Of a stretch of DNA of 64,000 nucleotides, positions 26,506 to 34,473 are shown one piece after another. How positions within the stretch are numbered: the first letter of the stretch is position 1; each line of letters begins with the position of its first letter. The position numbers and the translations under genes are program-made. The DNA lies in the NCBI GenBank assembly GCA_963790545.1, contig CAWBPA010000021.1:1-64000 (forward strand). Reading direction: 5' to 3'. Under the pieces are notes generated by a model. It worked only from the letters and a program-made list of their open reading frames with translations. It had not been told where the DNA came from and searched no databases. Source of the DNA: DATBJG01 sp963790545. Lineage in GTDB: Bacteria > Acidobacteriota > Vicinamibacteria > Vicinamibacterales > JAMQPK01.

Positions 26506-28065
26506 TCAGATGCTCAGATGCGCCACGTTCCGTCGCGAGAGGATCATTTCAAACAAGGTGCGCGAGACGAAGACCGATGTGAACACGTTGGACAAGAGAC
26601 CGAACGTCAGGGTTGTCGCGAAGCCGCGAATAGGTCCTGTGCCGAACTGGAACAGGAACGCGGCCGCAATCAACGAGGCCACGTGGGTGTCGAGAATCGT
26701 CAGAAACACGCGATCGAAACCCGCAGCAACAGCGGCCTTCACGCCCTTGGCCGTGCCCAGCTCCTCCTTGATCCGTTCGAAGATCAGCACGTTCGAATCC
26801 ACGCCCATGCCCAGTGTCAGGATGAACCCTGCAATGCCCGGCAACGTCATCGTCGCTCCGAGGTACGCCATGAAGCCGAGGAGAATGATGAGGTTCATGG
26901 CCACCGAGACAATGGCGTTGATTCCCGATAGCTTGTAGTAGAACAGCATGAACAGCGCGACGAGCGTCAGCCCCGCAAGCGAGGCGAGGAGTCCTGCGCG
27001 AAGTGATTCAGCGCCAAGAGTCGGGCCAACCAGCCGTTGTTCGAGGTACGTCAAGGATGCAGGCAGTGCGCCCGACCGCAGTTTGAGCGACAGGTCCGCC
27101 ACCTCTTGTTGGGTGAAGCTTCCGAAGATCTGGCCCTCATCGCTGATGCGCCCGTCGATCCGCGGGGCTGTCTGCACACGGCCGTCAAGCACGACTGCCA
27201 GGTTCCGGCCGATGTTTGCACCGGTCACAGCCGAAAACTTTCGGGCACCTTCCTGATTGAGGGAAAAGCCGACAGCCGGCTGATTGTTCTGATCGAGCGA
27301 TGGACGCGCATTTCGCAGATCTTGACCCGTCACGGCCGGTACCTTGCGGACGAGGTAGTACACGACGCCGCCGCGCTCGCCGGGCGCCGAGGTCTCCGGA
27401 GCCCCCGGCAGCACTTCCATGTCTGGCGGCACGACCGCGTTGCGCGTCGCCAGCAGGGCCTCTCGCGACGCCGCAGGCCCATCTTCGACGAGTTTGAGTT
27501 CCAGGAGCGCGGTCGACCGGATCAGTTCCTTGGCACGGGCCACGTCTGTCACTCCGGGCAACTGCACCAGAATCTGATCCCCGCCTGCGCCGTAGGGCGC
27601 CACGATGGGCTCAGTCACACCAAATTCGTTGACGCGCCGCTCGATCGTTTGCAGCGCCTGTTGAACGGTCTCGTCACGTAGCTGGACGATGATATTCGGC
27701 CTCATGACGAAGTCGTAGCTGCCCGACACGCCAGATTCGCGGTTGTAGTCCACGGCCACTTCGGTCGCGGCCTCACGAAATGCGGCATCCTGATCGGGTG
27801 AGATGCCCTCGACCTTGAACTGTGTTGGGCTCGTCACGGTAACCATGGCGGTCGCACCGCGCCTTTGCAGATCCTCGCGAAGGCGATCCGCCACGGTTCC
27901 CGAGTAAAGGCGCAGCGCGTCGTCGGTTTGAACGCGAAGGACCAGGTGGACACCGCCCTTGAGGTCCAGACCCAAACGCACTTTCTGAGATGGCGGCGTG
28001 AAGGCCCATATCGACAGCCCCAGCACCACCACGATCGACAGTATCTTCCACCGCAGGTTTGTCAT
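26506..28065 (-). CDS. secD: protein translocase subunit SecD
   Basis: 519 residues from ATG 28065 (MTNLRWKILSIVVVLGLSIWAF); the upstream in-frame extension overlaps yajC and is not credible. The conserved first periplasmic motif LGLDLKGGVHLVLRV is present, a long P1 domain follows, and the membrane part contains GMGVDSNVLIFERIKEELG and the helix-6 region typical of RND-fold SecD. The gene starts one base after the yajC stop (TAAGATG). Confidence 0.97.
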   Translation of the reverse strand: MTNLRWKILSIVVVLGLSIWAFTPPSQKVRLGLDLKGGVHLVLRVQTDDALRLYSGTVADRLREDLQRRGATAMVTVTSPTQFKVEGISPDQDAAFREAATEVAVDYNRESGVSGSYDFVMRPNIIVQLRDETVQQALQTIERRVNEFGVTEPIVAPYGAGGDQILVQLPGVTDVARAKELIRSTALLELKLVEDGPAASREALLATRNAVVPPDMEVLPGAPETSAPGERGGVVYYLVRKVPAVTGQDLRNARPSLDQNNQPAVGFSLNQEGARKFSAVTGANIGRNLAVVLDGRVQTAPRIDGRISDEGQIFGSFTQQEVADLSLKLRSGALPASLTYLEQRLVGPTLGAESLRAGLLASLAGLTLVALFMLFYYKLSGINAIVSVAMNLIILLGFMAYLGATMTLPGIAGFILTLGMGVDSNVLIFERIKEELGTAKGVKAAVAAGFDRVFLTILDTHVASLIAAAFLFQFGTGPIRGFATTLTFGLLSNVFTSVFVSRTLFEMILSRRNVAHLSI

Positions 28066-28066
28066 C

Positions 28067-28399
28067 TTATTCAGCGGTCGTATCCGCGACGACCGGCTCC
28101 TGTCCCTGATAGCCCCCAACCGCGGCGCGGGCGATCTCTATCCGCACCTTGTCCGCAATCTGAAGCTGTATGGATTTATCGCTCAGCTTCGTGATCGACC
28201 CGTAGATCCCACCGGTCGTGACCACGCGGTCGCCGACCTTGAGCCCTTCCTGGAACTGCTGGACCTTCTTCTGACGGCGGCGCATGGGCAGCAGGATGAT
28301 GAAGTAAAAGATCCCCACCATCAGGGCGATCGGCACCAACTGCACCAGCGGGCTGACCCCACTGGACGGCGCGGCCATTGCGAGGAGTGCCTGGATCAT
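28067..28399 (-). CDS. yajC: preprotein translocase accessory subunit YajC
   Basis: 110 residues: one membrane helix (VPIALMVGIFYFIILLPMRRRQKK) followed by the YajC domain (GLKVGDRVVTTGGIYGSITKL) and a Glu-rich tail. It stabilises SecDF in the holo-translocon. It sits between tgt (20-base gap) and secD (one-base gap), the standard tgt-yajC-secD-secF order. Confidence 0.97.
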   Translation of the reverse strand: MIQALLAMAAPSSGVSPLVQLVPIALMVGIFYFIILLPMRRRQKKVQQFQEGLKVGDRVVTTGGIYGSITKLSDKSIQLQIADKVRIEIARAAVGGYQGQEPVVADTTAE

Positions 28400-28419
28400 C
28401 TACGTGGTTGCTGCCGAAG

Positions 28420-29589
28420 TCACGAGTCCTGTGCCTGGGCGGGGAATGTCTGGTGGACCTCTAGCCTGAGCGTTTCAAACGTGCCAAACACTATACCCTC
28501 TCTAATTCGACGCATCGTGTCAAGGTAAAAGTGCAGATTATGCAATGTGTTAAGGGTGGCTCCCGTCATCTCCCCCGCGTGAAACAAGTGACGAAGGTAC
28601 GCGCGCGAAAAGTGCCGGCACGTATAACACGAGCACGTGTCGTCGATGGGGCGCGCATCATTCGCATACTCCGCATTCTTGATATTTAGACGGCCGCCTC
28701 TGGTAAAGAGCTGACCATTCCGCGCGTTACGTGTTGGCAGGACGCAATCAAACAGGTCGATGCCTCTCGCGACACACTCGACCAGATCTGCCGGAGTTCC
28801 TGCCCCCATAAGGTATCGGACTTGATCGGCCGGGAGCATCGATGTCGTCCGACCGACCACGTCGTACATGACGGGAATGGGCTCTCCGACGCTCAGTCCT
28901 CCAATCGCATAAGCTTCGAATCCAAGCGCAACTGTCTCCTGTACGCTGATTTCCCGAAGGTCCGGATAGACGCCTCCCTGGATGATGCCAAACTGCGCCT
29001 GGCCGGGTGTGCTGACCATCGGGCCACTCGAGCCGAGCCCCGTGACGGCAACCTGCAGGAAGCGGTCACGACCACGACGCGCCCATCGAAGCGTCCGCTG
29101 CATGGCCGCCACGGCCTCATCGTGACCGGCCGGATGCGCAATGCATTCGTCGAGCGCCATCGCGATGTCCGAACCCAGCTGCGCCTGAATGTCGACAGCA
29201 CTCTCAGGCGTCAACACATGCGGGCTTCCATCGATATGCGATTGGAACCTGACACCCTCCTCGGTGACGAGCCGGCGAGACGCCAGGCTGAAGACCTGAT
29301 AGCCACCACTGTCGGTGAGCAGCGGGCGGTCCCACCCGATGAACCGGTGAAGGCCGCCCAGGCGCGCAACCCGGTCCTCACCGGGCCGCAGCGCCAGGTG
29401 GTAGGTGTTCGCGAGCATGATCTCAGCGCCCAGATCATGAAGGTCTCGCATCGTGACGGCCTTCACGGTTCCCTGCGTGCCGACCGGCATGAATGCCGGA
29501 GTCTCCACAACCCCGTGCGGAGTGTGCATCTGACCGCGCCGCGCCAGGCCGTGGCGATGCGTCACGCGGAAGTCAAACGCCGATACCAT
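28420..29589 (-). CDS. tgt: queuine tRNA-ribosyltransferase
   Basis: 389 residues. It exchanges guanine-34 for preQ1 in tRNAs with GUN anticodons. Present are the TIM-barrel substrate motifs (MLANTYHLALRPGEDRV, LTDSGGYQVFSLA with an active-site aspartate, IALDECIAHP, GGLSVGEP) and the zinc site CSCYTCRHFSRAYLRHLF. First gene of the run into secDF. Divergent from ddl, with a 63-bp heptamer array in between. Confidence 0.97.
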   Translation of the reverse strand: MVSAFDFRVTHRHGLARRGQMHTPHGVVETPAFMPVGTQGTVKAVTMRDLHDLGAEIMLANTYHLALRPGEDRVARLGGLHRFIGWDRPLLTDSGGYQVFSLASRRLVTEEGVRFQSHIDGSPHVLTPESAVDIQAQLGSDIAMALDECIAHPAGHDEAVAAMQRTLRWARRGRDRFLQVAVTGLGSSGPMVSTPGQAQFGIIQGGVYPDLREISVQETVALGFEAYAIGGLSVGEPIPVMYDVVGRTTSMLPADQVRYLMGAGTPADLVECVARGIDLFDCVLPTRNARNGQLFTRGGRLNIKNAEYANDARPIDDTCSCYTCRHFSRAYLRHLFHAGEMTGATLNTLHNLHFYLDTMRRIREGIVFGTFETLRLEVHQTFPAQAQDS

Positions 29590-29606
29590 TGGGAGGTATT
29601 ATCTTT

Positions 29607-29669
29607 CAGCCGACAGCCATCGGCCTTCAGCCAAGCTGTAGGCCGTGGGCCCCAAGCTATAGGCTTATC
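29607..29669. repeat. nine-unit period-7 array between tgt and ddl
   Basis: Nine phased heptamers: CAGCCGA, CAGCCAT, CGGCCTT, CAGCCAA, GCTGTAG, GCCGTGG, GCCCCAA, GCTATAG, GCTTATC. An imperfect direct repeat CCAAGCTGTAGGC / CCAAGCTATAGGC is embedded. It occupies the whole divergent spacer to within 3 bases of the ddl start, so it would form the ddl 5' leader. Confidence 0.75.
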
Positions 29670-29672
29670 GCT

Positions 29673-30842
29673 GTGAAAAAGCTTCGTATTGGCGTCATCT
29701 ACGGCGGCCGTTCCGGCGAACACGAGGTCTCGATCGCCTCCGCGGCTGCGGTCATCAAGAATCTCCACAGGGATCGATACGAGCCGGTTCCCATTCGGAT
29801 CGACAAAGACGGCCGCTGGACCATTCCAGACCGTCCACCTACATCAAGCTCCGCCGCCGAAGTCATCGAGCAGGGGCGTGTTCACAGCGCTCGCAGCATC
29901 CGTCCCGTCCGAGAGGCGTATCTCGTGCCGCGGCCCGGTGAAGAACGCATTCTGACGATCGAACGTGGCGATGACGATGACGTGGCGACCAACGAACGGC
30001 AGAATGCCTATGTGACGGCGCTGGGGTTGGATGTGGTGTTCCCAGTTCTGCACGGTCCATACGGCGAGGACGGAACCGTCCAGGGACTACTCGAACTGTC
30101 CAACGTTCCCTATGTCGGCGCTGGCGTGCTGGCGTCCGCAGTTGGGATGGACAAGGTCATCATGAAGCGGCTCTTTGCAGAGCGAGGGTTGCCGATCGTG
30201 GCGTTCCTCGAGGTGCGGCGCCGAATGTGGAACGCCGACCAGCAGAGGACCATCGGCGACGTGGGTGTCAAACTCGGGTACCCCGTATTCGTCAAACCGG
30301 CCAACCTCGGCTCCAGCGTCGGCATCTCAAAAGTGAAAACCGCATCGGATCTGCCTGCTGCCATCGACCATGCCGCCGAATACGACCGGAAGATCATCAT
30401 CGAGGCCGCGGTGCCCCGCGCCCGGGAAATCGAATGCGCGGTGGTCGGCAACGACGAACCCGACGTCTCCGTGCCGGGTGAAATCATCCCGTCGCGTGAG
30501 TTCTACGATTACGAGGCCAAGTACATCGACGAGGGATCGCAGTCGGTGATTCCTGCGTCGTTAACGGAGGCCCAAACGGCTGAGGTCCGTCGTCTGGCCA
30601 TCGAGGCATTCAAGGCGATTGACGGGGCCGGGATGGCGCGCGTCGATTTCCTGCTCTCTGCCGACACGGGCGCACTCTATCTCAACGAAATCAACACGAT
30701 TCCTGGCTTCACCACCATCAGCATGTTCTCGAAGCTGTGGGCGGCCACCGGCGTGGACTATCCCGCGCTGCTCGATCGACTCGTGAGGCTGGCCCTCGAA
30801 CGACACGCGGAAAAACAGCGGGCGCGAACGACGGTGACATGA
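29673..30842 (+). CDS. ddl: D-alanine--D-alanine ligase
   Basis: 389 residues from GTG 29673 (VKKLRIGVIYGGRSGEHEVS); sequence upstream of this codon is repeat, not protein. It makes D-Ala-D-Ala for peptidoglycan. ATP-grasp features: PVLHGPYGEDGTVQGLLEL, PYVGAGVLASAVGMDK, FVKPANLGSSVGISKV and LYLNEINTIPGFT. The N-terminal third is longer than in short Ddl enzymes (insertion around DDDDVATNERQN). No ribosome site is visible in the heptamer array just upstream. Confidence 0.95.
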   Translation: MKKLRIGVIYGGRSGEHEVSIASAAAVIKNLHRDRYEPVPIRIDKDGRWTIPDRPPTSSSAAEVIEQGRVHSARSIRPVREAYLVPRPGEERILTIERGDDDDVATNERQNAYVTALGLDVVFPVLHGPYGEDGTVQGLLELSNVPYVGAGVLASAVGMDKVIMKRLFAERGLPIVAFLEVRRRMWNADQQRTIGDVGVKLGYPVFVKPANLGSSVGISKVKTASDLPAAIDHAAEYDRKIIIEAAVPRAREIECAVVGNDEPDVSVPGEIIPSREFYDYEAKYIDEGSQSVIPASLTEAQTAEVRRLAIEAFKAIDGAGMARVDFLLSADTGALYLNEINTIPGFTTISMFSKLWAATGVDYPALLDRLVRLALERHAEKQRARTTVT

Positions 30843-31017
30843 GTCGAAACCTGAAAACGATCGTTGCGAGATCGCAAGCGCGAAACGCACGTCATCACGT
30901 CCTCAGCGGATCCACCACCATATCAAATCGACATGCGCATCCCCGCGACCATGTGTTGATCGCTCGCGCGGCGATCGGAGACCTCGAAGATTTTTGACTT
31001 TTCGATGCACTTTATGC

Positions 31018-31045
31018 TTGACATCAATTTTTTCTCATCCATAAT
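31018..31045 (+). promoter_or_regulatory. sigma-70-type promoter of the micro-ORF transcript
   Basis: TTGACA (31018-31023, perfect) and CATAAT (31040-31045, five of six), 16-bp spacer that includes a run of six T. Placed about 95 bases before the first micro-ORF. The stretch 30843-31017 between ddl and this promoter shows no other feature. Confidence 0.7.
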
Positions 31046-31139
31046 CTACATCTTGTGTGAGGGTGGGCGGCTCAGACCACCCGTAGTGAGACCTCGGTTC
31101 CGGATTTCCAGCTGAGCAGCCCCAACTCAAGGAGGAAGA

Positions 31140-31187
31140 ATGGCGAAGAAAGGCGGCGGAAAGAAAAAGGGCGGCAAGAAGCGGTAA
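31140..31187 (+). CDS. 15-aa Lys/Gly-rich micro-protein (copy 1)
   Basis: ATG at 31140 followed by 14 codons and TAA: MAKKGGGKKKGGKKR. An AAGGAGG ribosome site at 31129-31135 lies four bases upstream, a perfect promoter element is 95 bases further up, and a strong terminator follows 20 bases after the stop. Seven Lys, five Gly and one Arg make it extremely basic and presumably disordered, suited to binding RNA, DNA or polyphosphate. A near-copy lies 197 bases downstream. Too short for routine gene callers. Translation is inferred from the signals and the paired arrangement, not proven. Confidence 0.6.
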   Translation: MAKKGGGKKKGGKKR

Positions 31188-31206
31188 GCAGGCCGTCCCA
31201 CCGGTT

Positions 31207-31241
31207 CCGGGGGTGCGAAGCGATGCACCCCCTTTTTTTTT
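31207..31241 (+). terminator. Rho-independent terminator after micro-ORF 1
   Basis: GGGGGTGC (31209-31216) and GCACCCCC (31225-31232), loop GAAGCGAT, followed by nine T. With the promoter at 31018 it bounds a transcript of about 190 nt. Confidence 0.93.
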
Positions 31242-31384
31242 GGCTCGAGTCGCGCGCCAGGCGCGCGCGAGCGATGAAGCGGGCTCACCAGCACAGCAGG
31301 ACGATGTGCCGTTGGCAATCGCGCCTCGGTGGACGTGGTGAGTAGTGCCGCACTGAATTTCACTGAGAAGGGGGGGATCCCGGA

Positions 31385-31432
31385 ATGGCGAAGAAAACCA
31401 AGGGCGGGAAAAAGGCTGGCAAGAAGCGCTGA
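31385..31432 (+). CDS. 15-aa Lys/Gly-rich micro-protein (copy 2)
   Basis: ATG 31385 to TGA 31432: MAKKTKGGKKAGKKR. It is the same length as copy 1, keeps the MAKK start and the GKKR-like end (KKR), and differs in the middle (TKGGKKAG against GGGKKKGG). AAGGGGGG at 31369-31376 is a suitable ribosome site, eight bases from the ATG. No separate promoter is obvious; it may be read through from copy 1 or have its own weak promoter in 31241-31360. Function unknown. Confidence 0.6.
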   Translation: MAKKTKGGKKAGKKR

Positions 31433-31448
31433 GCCCGACTCGCATCGA

Positions 31449-31469
31449 AGGGGGCGGCGGTCGCCCCCT
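31449..31469 (+). other. hairpin after micro-ORF 2
   Basis: AGGGGGCG (31449-31456) pairs with CGCCCCCT (31462-31469), loop GCGGT; an 8-bp stem 16 bases after the stop but without a T-run. It may be a weak terminator or a 3' stabilising stem. Confidence 0.55.
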
Positions 31470-31508
31470 GATATTCCCCACTCTCCCTCCGGCCGCGATC
31501 GCGTCGAA

Positions 31509-33713
31509 CTATCTGGCGGTCAACTGAACCCCGTCCCATACACGCACTTTTCGAATCACGTCTCCAGGCTCGATGCGATCGACGACTTCCATGCCCGAAA
31601 CAACGTGTCCGAACACGGTGTACCGCGTATCGAGATGCGGGTGCGGTGAGTGCGTGATGAAAAATTGACTGCCACCTGTGTCTTCCCAGTCGAGCGCCAT
31701 CCCCAGACTGCCTCTGAGGTAAGGACGCTGATTGATTTCGTCGCGAATCGTGTACCCCGGCCCACCTTCACCATCGCCGCGGGGATCGCCAGCCTGTATC
31801 ACGAAATTCGCGACAACCCGGTGGAACGTCAGGCCCTCGAAAAAGCCCTTTCGAGCCAGAGTCATGAAATTCTGCGCGGCAACTGGAGCGTCGAGCACGG
31901 CCAACTCGACTTCGATCGTTCCCTTGTCGGTTTCGACGAACGCATGCGGTGACACGGTTGGCGAGACCATTTGCGAGATTTCCAACGCGGAAGCTTCGCG
32001 GGCGATCGCCACCGGCCGAATCGCACTCTCGACATCAACCGACGTATCGAGCGGCTTGAGAAGCTCTGCCGCTCGGACGCGGACGGCCCAGTCTTTGTCT
32101 TTGAGCGCAGCTTTGAGGGTTTCCACGGCCGTCGGGGCACCGTACTTCGCCAAAGCCGTCAGGGCGGCGGCCCGCGCGACGTACGTGCTGTCACGCTCAC
32201 CGAACCGATACGCTTCCGACAACGCGGCGGCGGCGCCGTCGGGCTTGAGCTCTCCCAGATTGCTCGCCGCCGCCATCCGGATCACCGCATCGTCGTGCTT
32301 GAGCCATTCGAGCAGGATGGCTTCAATCTTCGGGGCACGGATTTTCGTGAGCGATGTCAGGACTGCCGGAACGACACGGAGATCAGAATCGCCGAGCATG
32401 GCCTGCAGGCGCGGCGCGACCATGTCTGCGGGGAACGTCCCTAGTGCGGTCGCCAACGCCGCTCGAACGCTCCACTGGGGATCGGGCTCGAGGCCGGAAA
32501 GAATCGTCAAGAACATTTCCGACTCGAGCTTCGCCAACGTGCCGAACACGGCGGCCCGCACCGCCGGGCTCTTGTCCGACACGAGATCGAGCAGTCCTTC
32601 GCGGCCGTCGCCGACGTTCGTGAGCGTGAGCGCTTGCAGCGCTTCTACTCTGATGAGGGGCGAGGCCGCACCGCTGAAGGCAATGGCCATCAGGGCTTCA
32701 CCAGCTTTCGGAAAACCAATGCGCCCTGCCGCCCGGATGGCTTCTATACGAGGCAACGAATCTGGCGCGCGAGGTGCAATGAGCGGCAACACGAGGGGTC
32801 CGGCATTCTCGTCGCCCAACTCGCCCAGACCGCGGATGGCAAACGCACGCGTAAGTGTCGTGTCGGTTTGCGCGAGCGTGCGAAGCGCGGGAATGGCGCG
32901 CTTGTCCTGGGTTCGTTGAAGGGCGAAAGCCACCGGCCACCATCGCACGCGCGGCTGGCCGCTCTCATCGAGCACGGCACGCGCCAGCGCGTCATAAGCC
33001 TTCAACCGCGCAAGGGCGTAGAGGCCCAGCCGCGCGCCTTCAACCACCGGATCCAGCGGGTAAGCGAGATCGTCAGGCGCGAGTTGCGCCAGCGCCCCGG
33101 TCTGGACGTGCGCGACCACCATTTCTCCAATTGCCGAGGCTGACATGTCGTCGCCAATGAGGCTGAGCGCTTCTGCGGCGCGACCTTGAACGATGGGCGA
33201 GCTGTCGATAAGCGCCTTGCGCAACCCTTCGACAGCCGCGCGGTCGCCGATCAACCCCAGCGCGAATGCCGCCATCTGCCTCACTTCGAGTTCCGGATCC
33301 GCAGCCAGCACGTTCGTCAGCGCCGGGACCGCGTCCGGCAGGCCGACACGTCCCAGTGCGAGTGCGGCGCGGCGCCTCAGCCTCGCCTCGTCGTCGGTTA
33401 AGAGTCGAACCAAATCGGGGGAAGGTGGAGGCGGCGGCGGTGGAACCTTGGATTTCGCCGAAGTCGGAGCTGCGGGTTTCGTGGCCGCCGGAGCAACCGT
33501 TGGGACCGGTGGCGGCGCGGGGTCGTTGAGAATCCGACGATCTTCGAGACTGACGATCCAGGACATCTTCGTCTCGAAGGGAATGGTCGGTGGAACGATC
33601 TTTGGGGGTGGCGTGCCTCCACAACCTGACAGAACCACCAGAGTCACGAACGTGCCCGGCGCGCACACGATGCGGCGACGGCAAACGGTCATGATCCGCA
33701 ATAACACGCCCAT
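31509..33713 (-). CDS. lipoprotein: HEAT repeats fused to a C-terminal cyclophilin domain
   Basis: 734 residues. Signal peptide with lipobox VVLSGC, a Pro/Ala-rich linker with nine consecutive prolines less one (VPPPPPPPSP), then about 450 residues of HEAT/PBS-lyase-type repeats (RRRAALALGRVGLPDAVPALTNVL, VRQMAAFALGLIGDRAAVEGL, RAFAIRGLGELGDENAG, VRAAVFGTLAKLE, IRMAAASNLGELKPDGA, VRVRAAELLKPL). From about residue 580 comes a peptidyl-prolyl isomerase of the cyclophilin type (NFMTLARKGFFEGLTFHRVVANFVIQAGDP, GGSQFFITHSPHPHLDTRYTVFGHVVSGMEVVD). The catalytic Arg (FHR) and the QFFI strand are present. Likely periplasmic, lipid-anchored folding factor with a protein-binding repeat arm. Confidence 0.92.
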   Translation of the reverse strand: MGVLLRIMTVCRRRIVCAPGTFVTLVVLSGCGGTPPPKIVPPTIPFETKMSWIVSLEDRRILNDPAPPPVPTVAPAATKPAAPTSAKSKVPPPPPPPSPDLVRLLTDDEARLRRRAALALGRVGLPDAVPALTNVLAADPELEVRQMAAFALGLIGDRAAVEGLRKALIDSSPIVQGRAAEALSLIGDDMSASAIGEMVVAHVQTGALAQLAPDDLAYPLDPVVEGARLGLYALARLKAYDALARAVLDESGQPRVRWWPVAFALQRTQDKRAIPALRTLAQTDTTLTRAFAIRGLGELGDENAGPLVLPLIAPRAPDSLPRIEAIRAAGRIGFPKAGEALMAIAFSGAASPLIRVEALQALTLTNVGDGREGLLDLVSDKSPAVRAAVFGTLAKLESEMFLTILSGLEPDPQWSVRAALATALGTFPADMVAPRLQAMLGDSDLRVVPAVLTSLTKIRAPKIEAILLEWLKHDDAVIRMAAASNLGELKPDGAAAALSEAYRFGERDSTYVARAAALTALAKYGAPTAVETLKAALKDKDWAVRVRAAELLKPLDTSVDVESAIRPVAIAREASALEISQMVSPTVSPHAFVETDKGTIEVELAVLDAPVAAQNFMTLARKGFFEGLTFHRVVANFVIQAGDPRGDGEGGPGYTIRDEINQRPYLRGSLGMALDWEDTGGSQFFITHSPHPHLDTRYTVFGHVVSGMEVVDRIEPGDVIRKVRVWDGVQLTAR

Positions 33714-33752
33714 TCAGCGGATGATAGCACGCTGGCTTTGCGTCACTCGTGC

Positions 33753-33782
33753 TTGCTGCGCCTCGCGAGCCGCCGCTATACT
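33753..33782 (+). promoter_or_regulatory. possible promoter of the deoxynucleoside kinase gene
   Basis: TTGCTG (33753-33758), 18 bp, TATACT (33777-33782). Transcription would start within a few bases of the TTG start codon at 33792, giving an almost leaderless mRNA. Confidence 0.4.
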
Positions 33783-33791
33783 CGCGTCGAT

Positions 33792-34439
33792 TTGGATTTT
33801 CACTATATTGCAATCGAAGGGCCCATCGGCGCCGGCAAGTCAGCGCTTGCGGCACGTCTCGCGTCCAGATTCGATGCACGAGTGGTGCTGGAGGATTCCG
33901 AGAATCCGTTCCTTGCAGATTTTTACGCAGATCGGCCCGGCGCTGCACTGCAGGCGCAGCTCTTCTATCTGCTCAATCGACATCGGCAACAGTCGGCATT
34001 GCGGCAGGCCAACCTCTTCTCCCAATCGACCGTGTGCGACTACTTATTCGACAAGGACAGGATCTTCGCGTACCTGAATCTCGATGATAACGAGCTGTTC
34101 ATCTATCAGAAACTGTACGACTTGCTCGCCCAGGACGTCGCAACCCCGGATCTGGTGATTTATCTTCAGACACCCACCGAAACGCTCGTGCGGCGGCTGC
34201 AGAGCCGCGCCCAGAATCAGGACCCTGAGGCGGCGGCTCTGATTCCGGACGAAGACTACCTCCGCGAGCTCAACGAGGCGTATCAGCATTTTTTCTTTCA
34301 CTATTCCGCTACGTCACTGCTCGTCGTCGAAACCTCTCATGTCGATTTCCGCGAGTCGGAAGAGGCCTTCGACGGCCTGTTGAAGCAGGTTCGAGGAATG
34401 GGGCGCGGCACACGCTACTACGTGCCACGCACGAGTTGA
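33792..34439 (+). CDS. deoxynucleoside kinase family protein
   Basis: 215 residues from TTG 33792 (LDFHYIAIEGPIGAGKS); longer starts (TTG 33738) add sequence that does not resemble the family. P-loop GPIGAGKS at the N-terminus, then VLEDSENPFLADFYADRP and the substrate helix QAQLFYLLNRHRQQ, the DRIFAYLNL segment that is a variant of the DRS-type motif, and DLVIYLQTPTETLVRRLQSR with the LID arginines. It phosphorylates deoxynucleosides for salvage; base specificity cannot be read from sequence. Divergent from the HEAT-cyclophilin gene and 34 bases before accD. Confidence 0.9.
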   Translation: MDFHYIAIEGPIGAGKSALAARLASRFDARVVLEDSENPFLADFYADRPGAALQAQLFYLLNRHRQQSALRQANLFSQSTVCDYLFDKDRIFAYLNLDDNELFIYQKLYDLLAQDVATPDLVIYLQTPTETLVRRLQSRAQNQDPEAAALIPDEDYLRELNEAYQHFFFHYSATSLLVVETSHVDFRESEEAFDGLLKQVRGMGRGTRYYVPRTS

Positions 34440-34473
34440 CGGGTCCGGCCCTGGTCACCTAAGCTCGCGGTTC

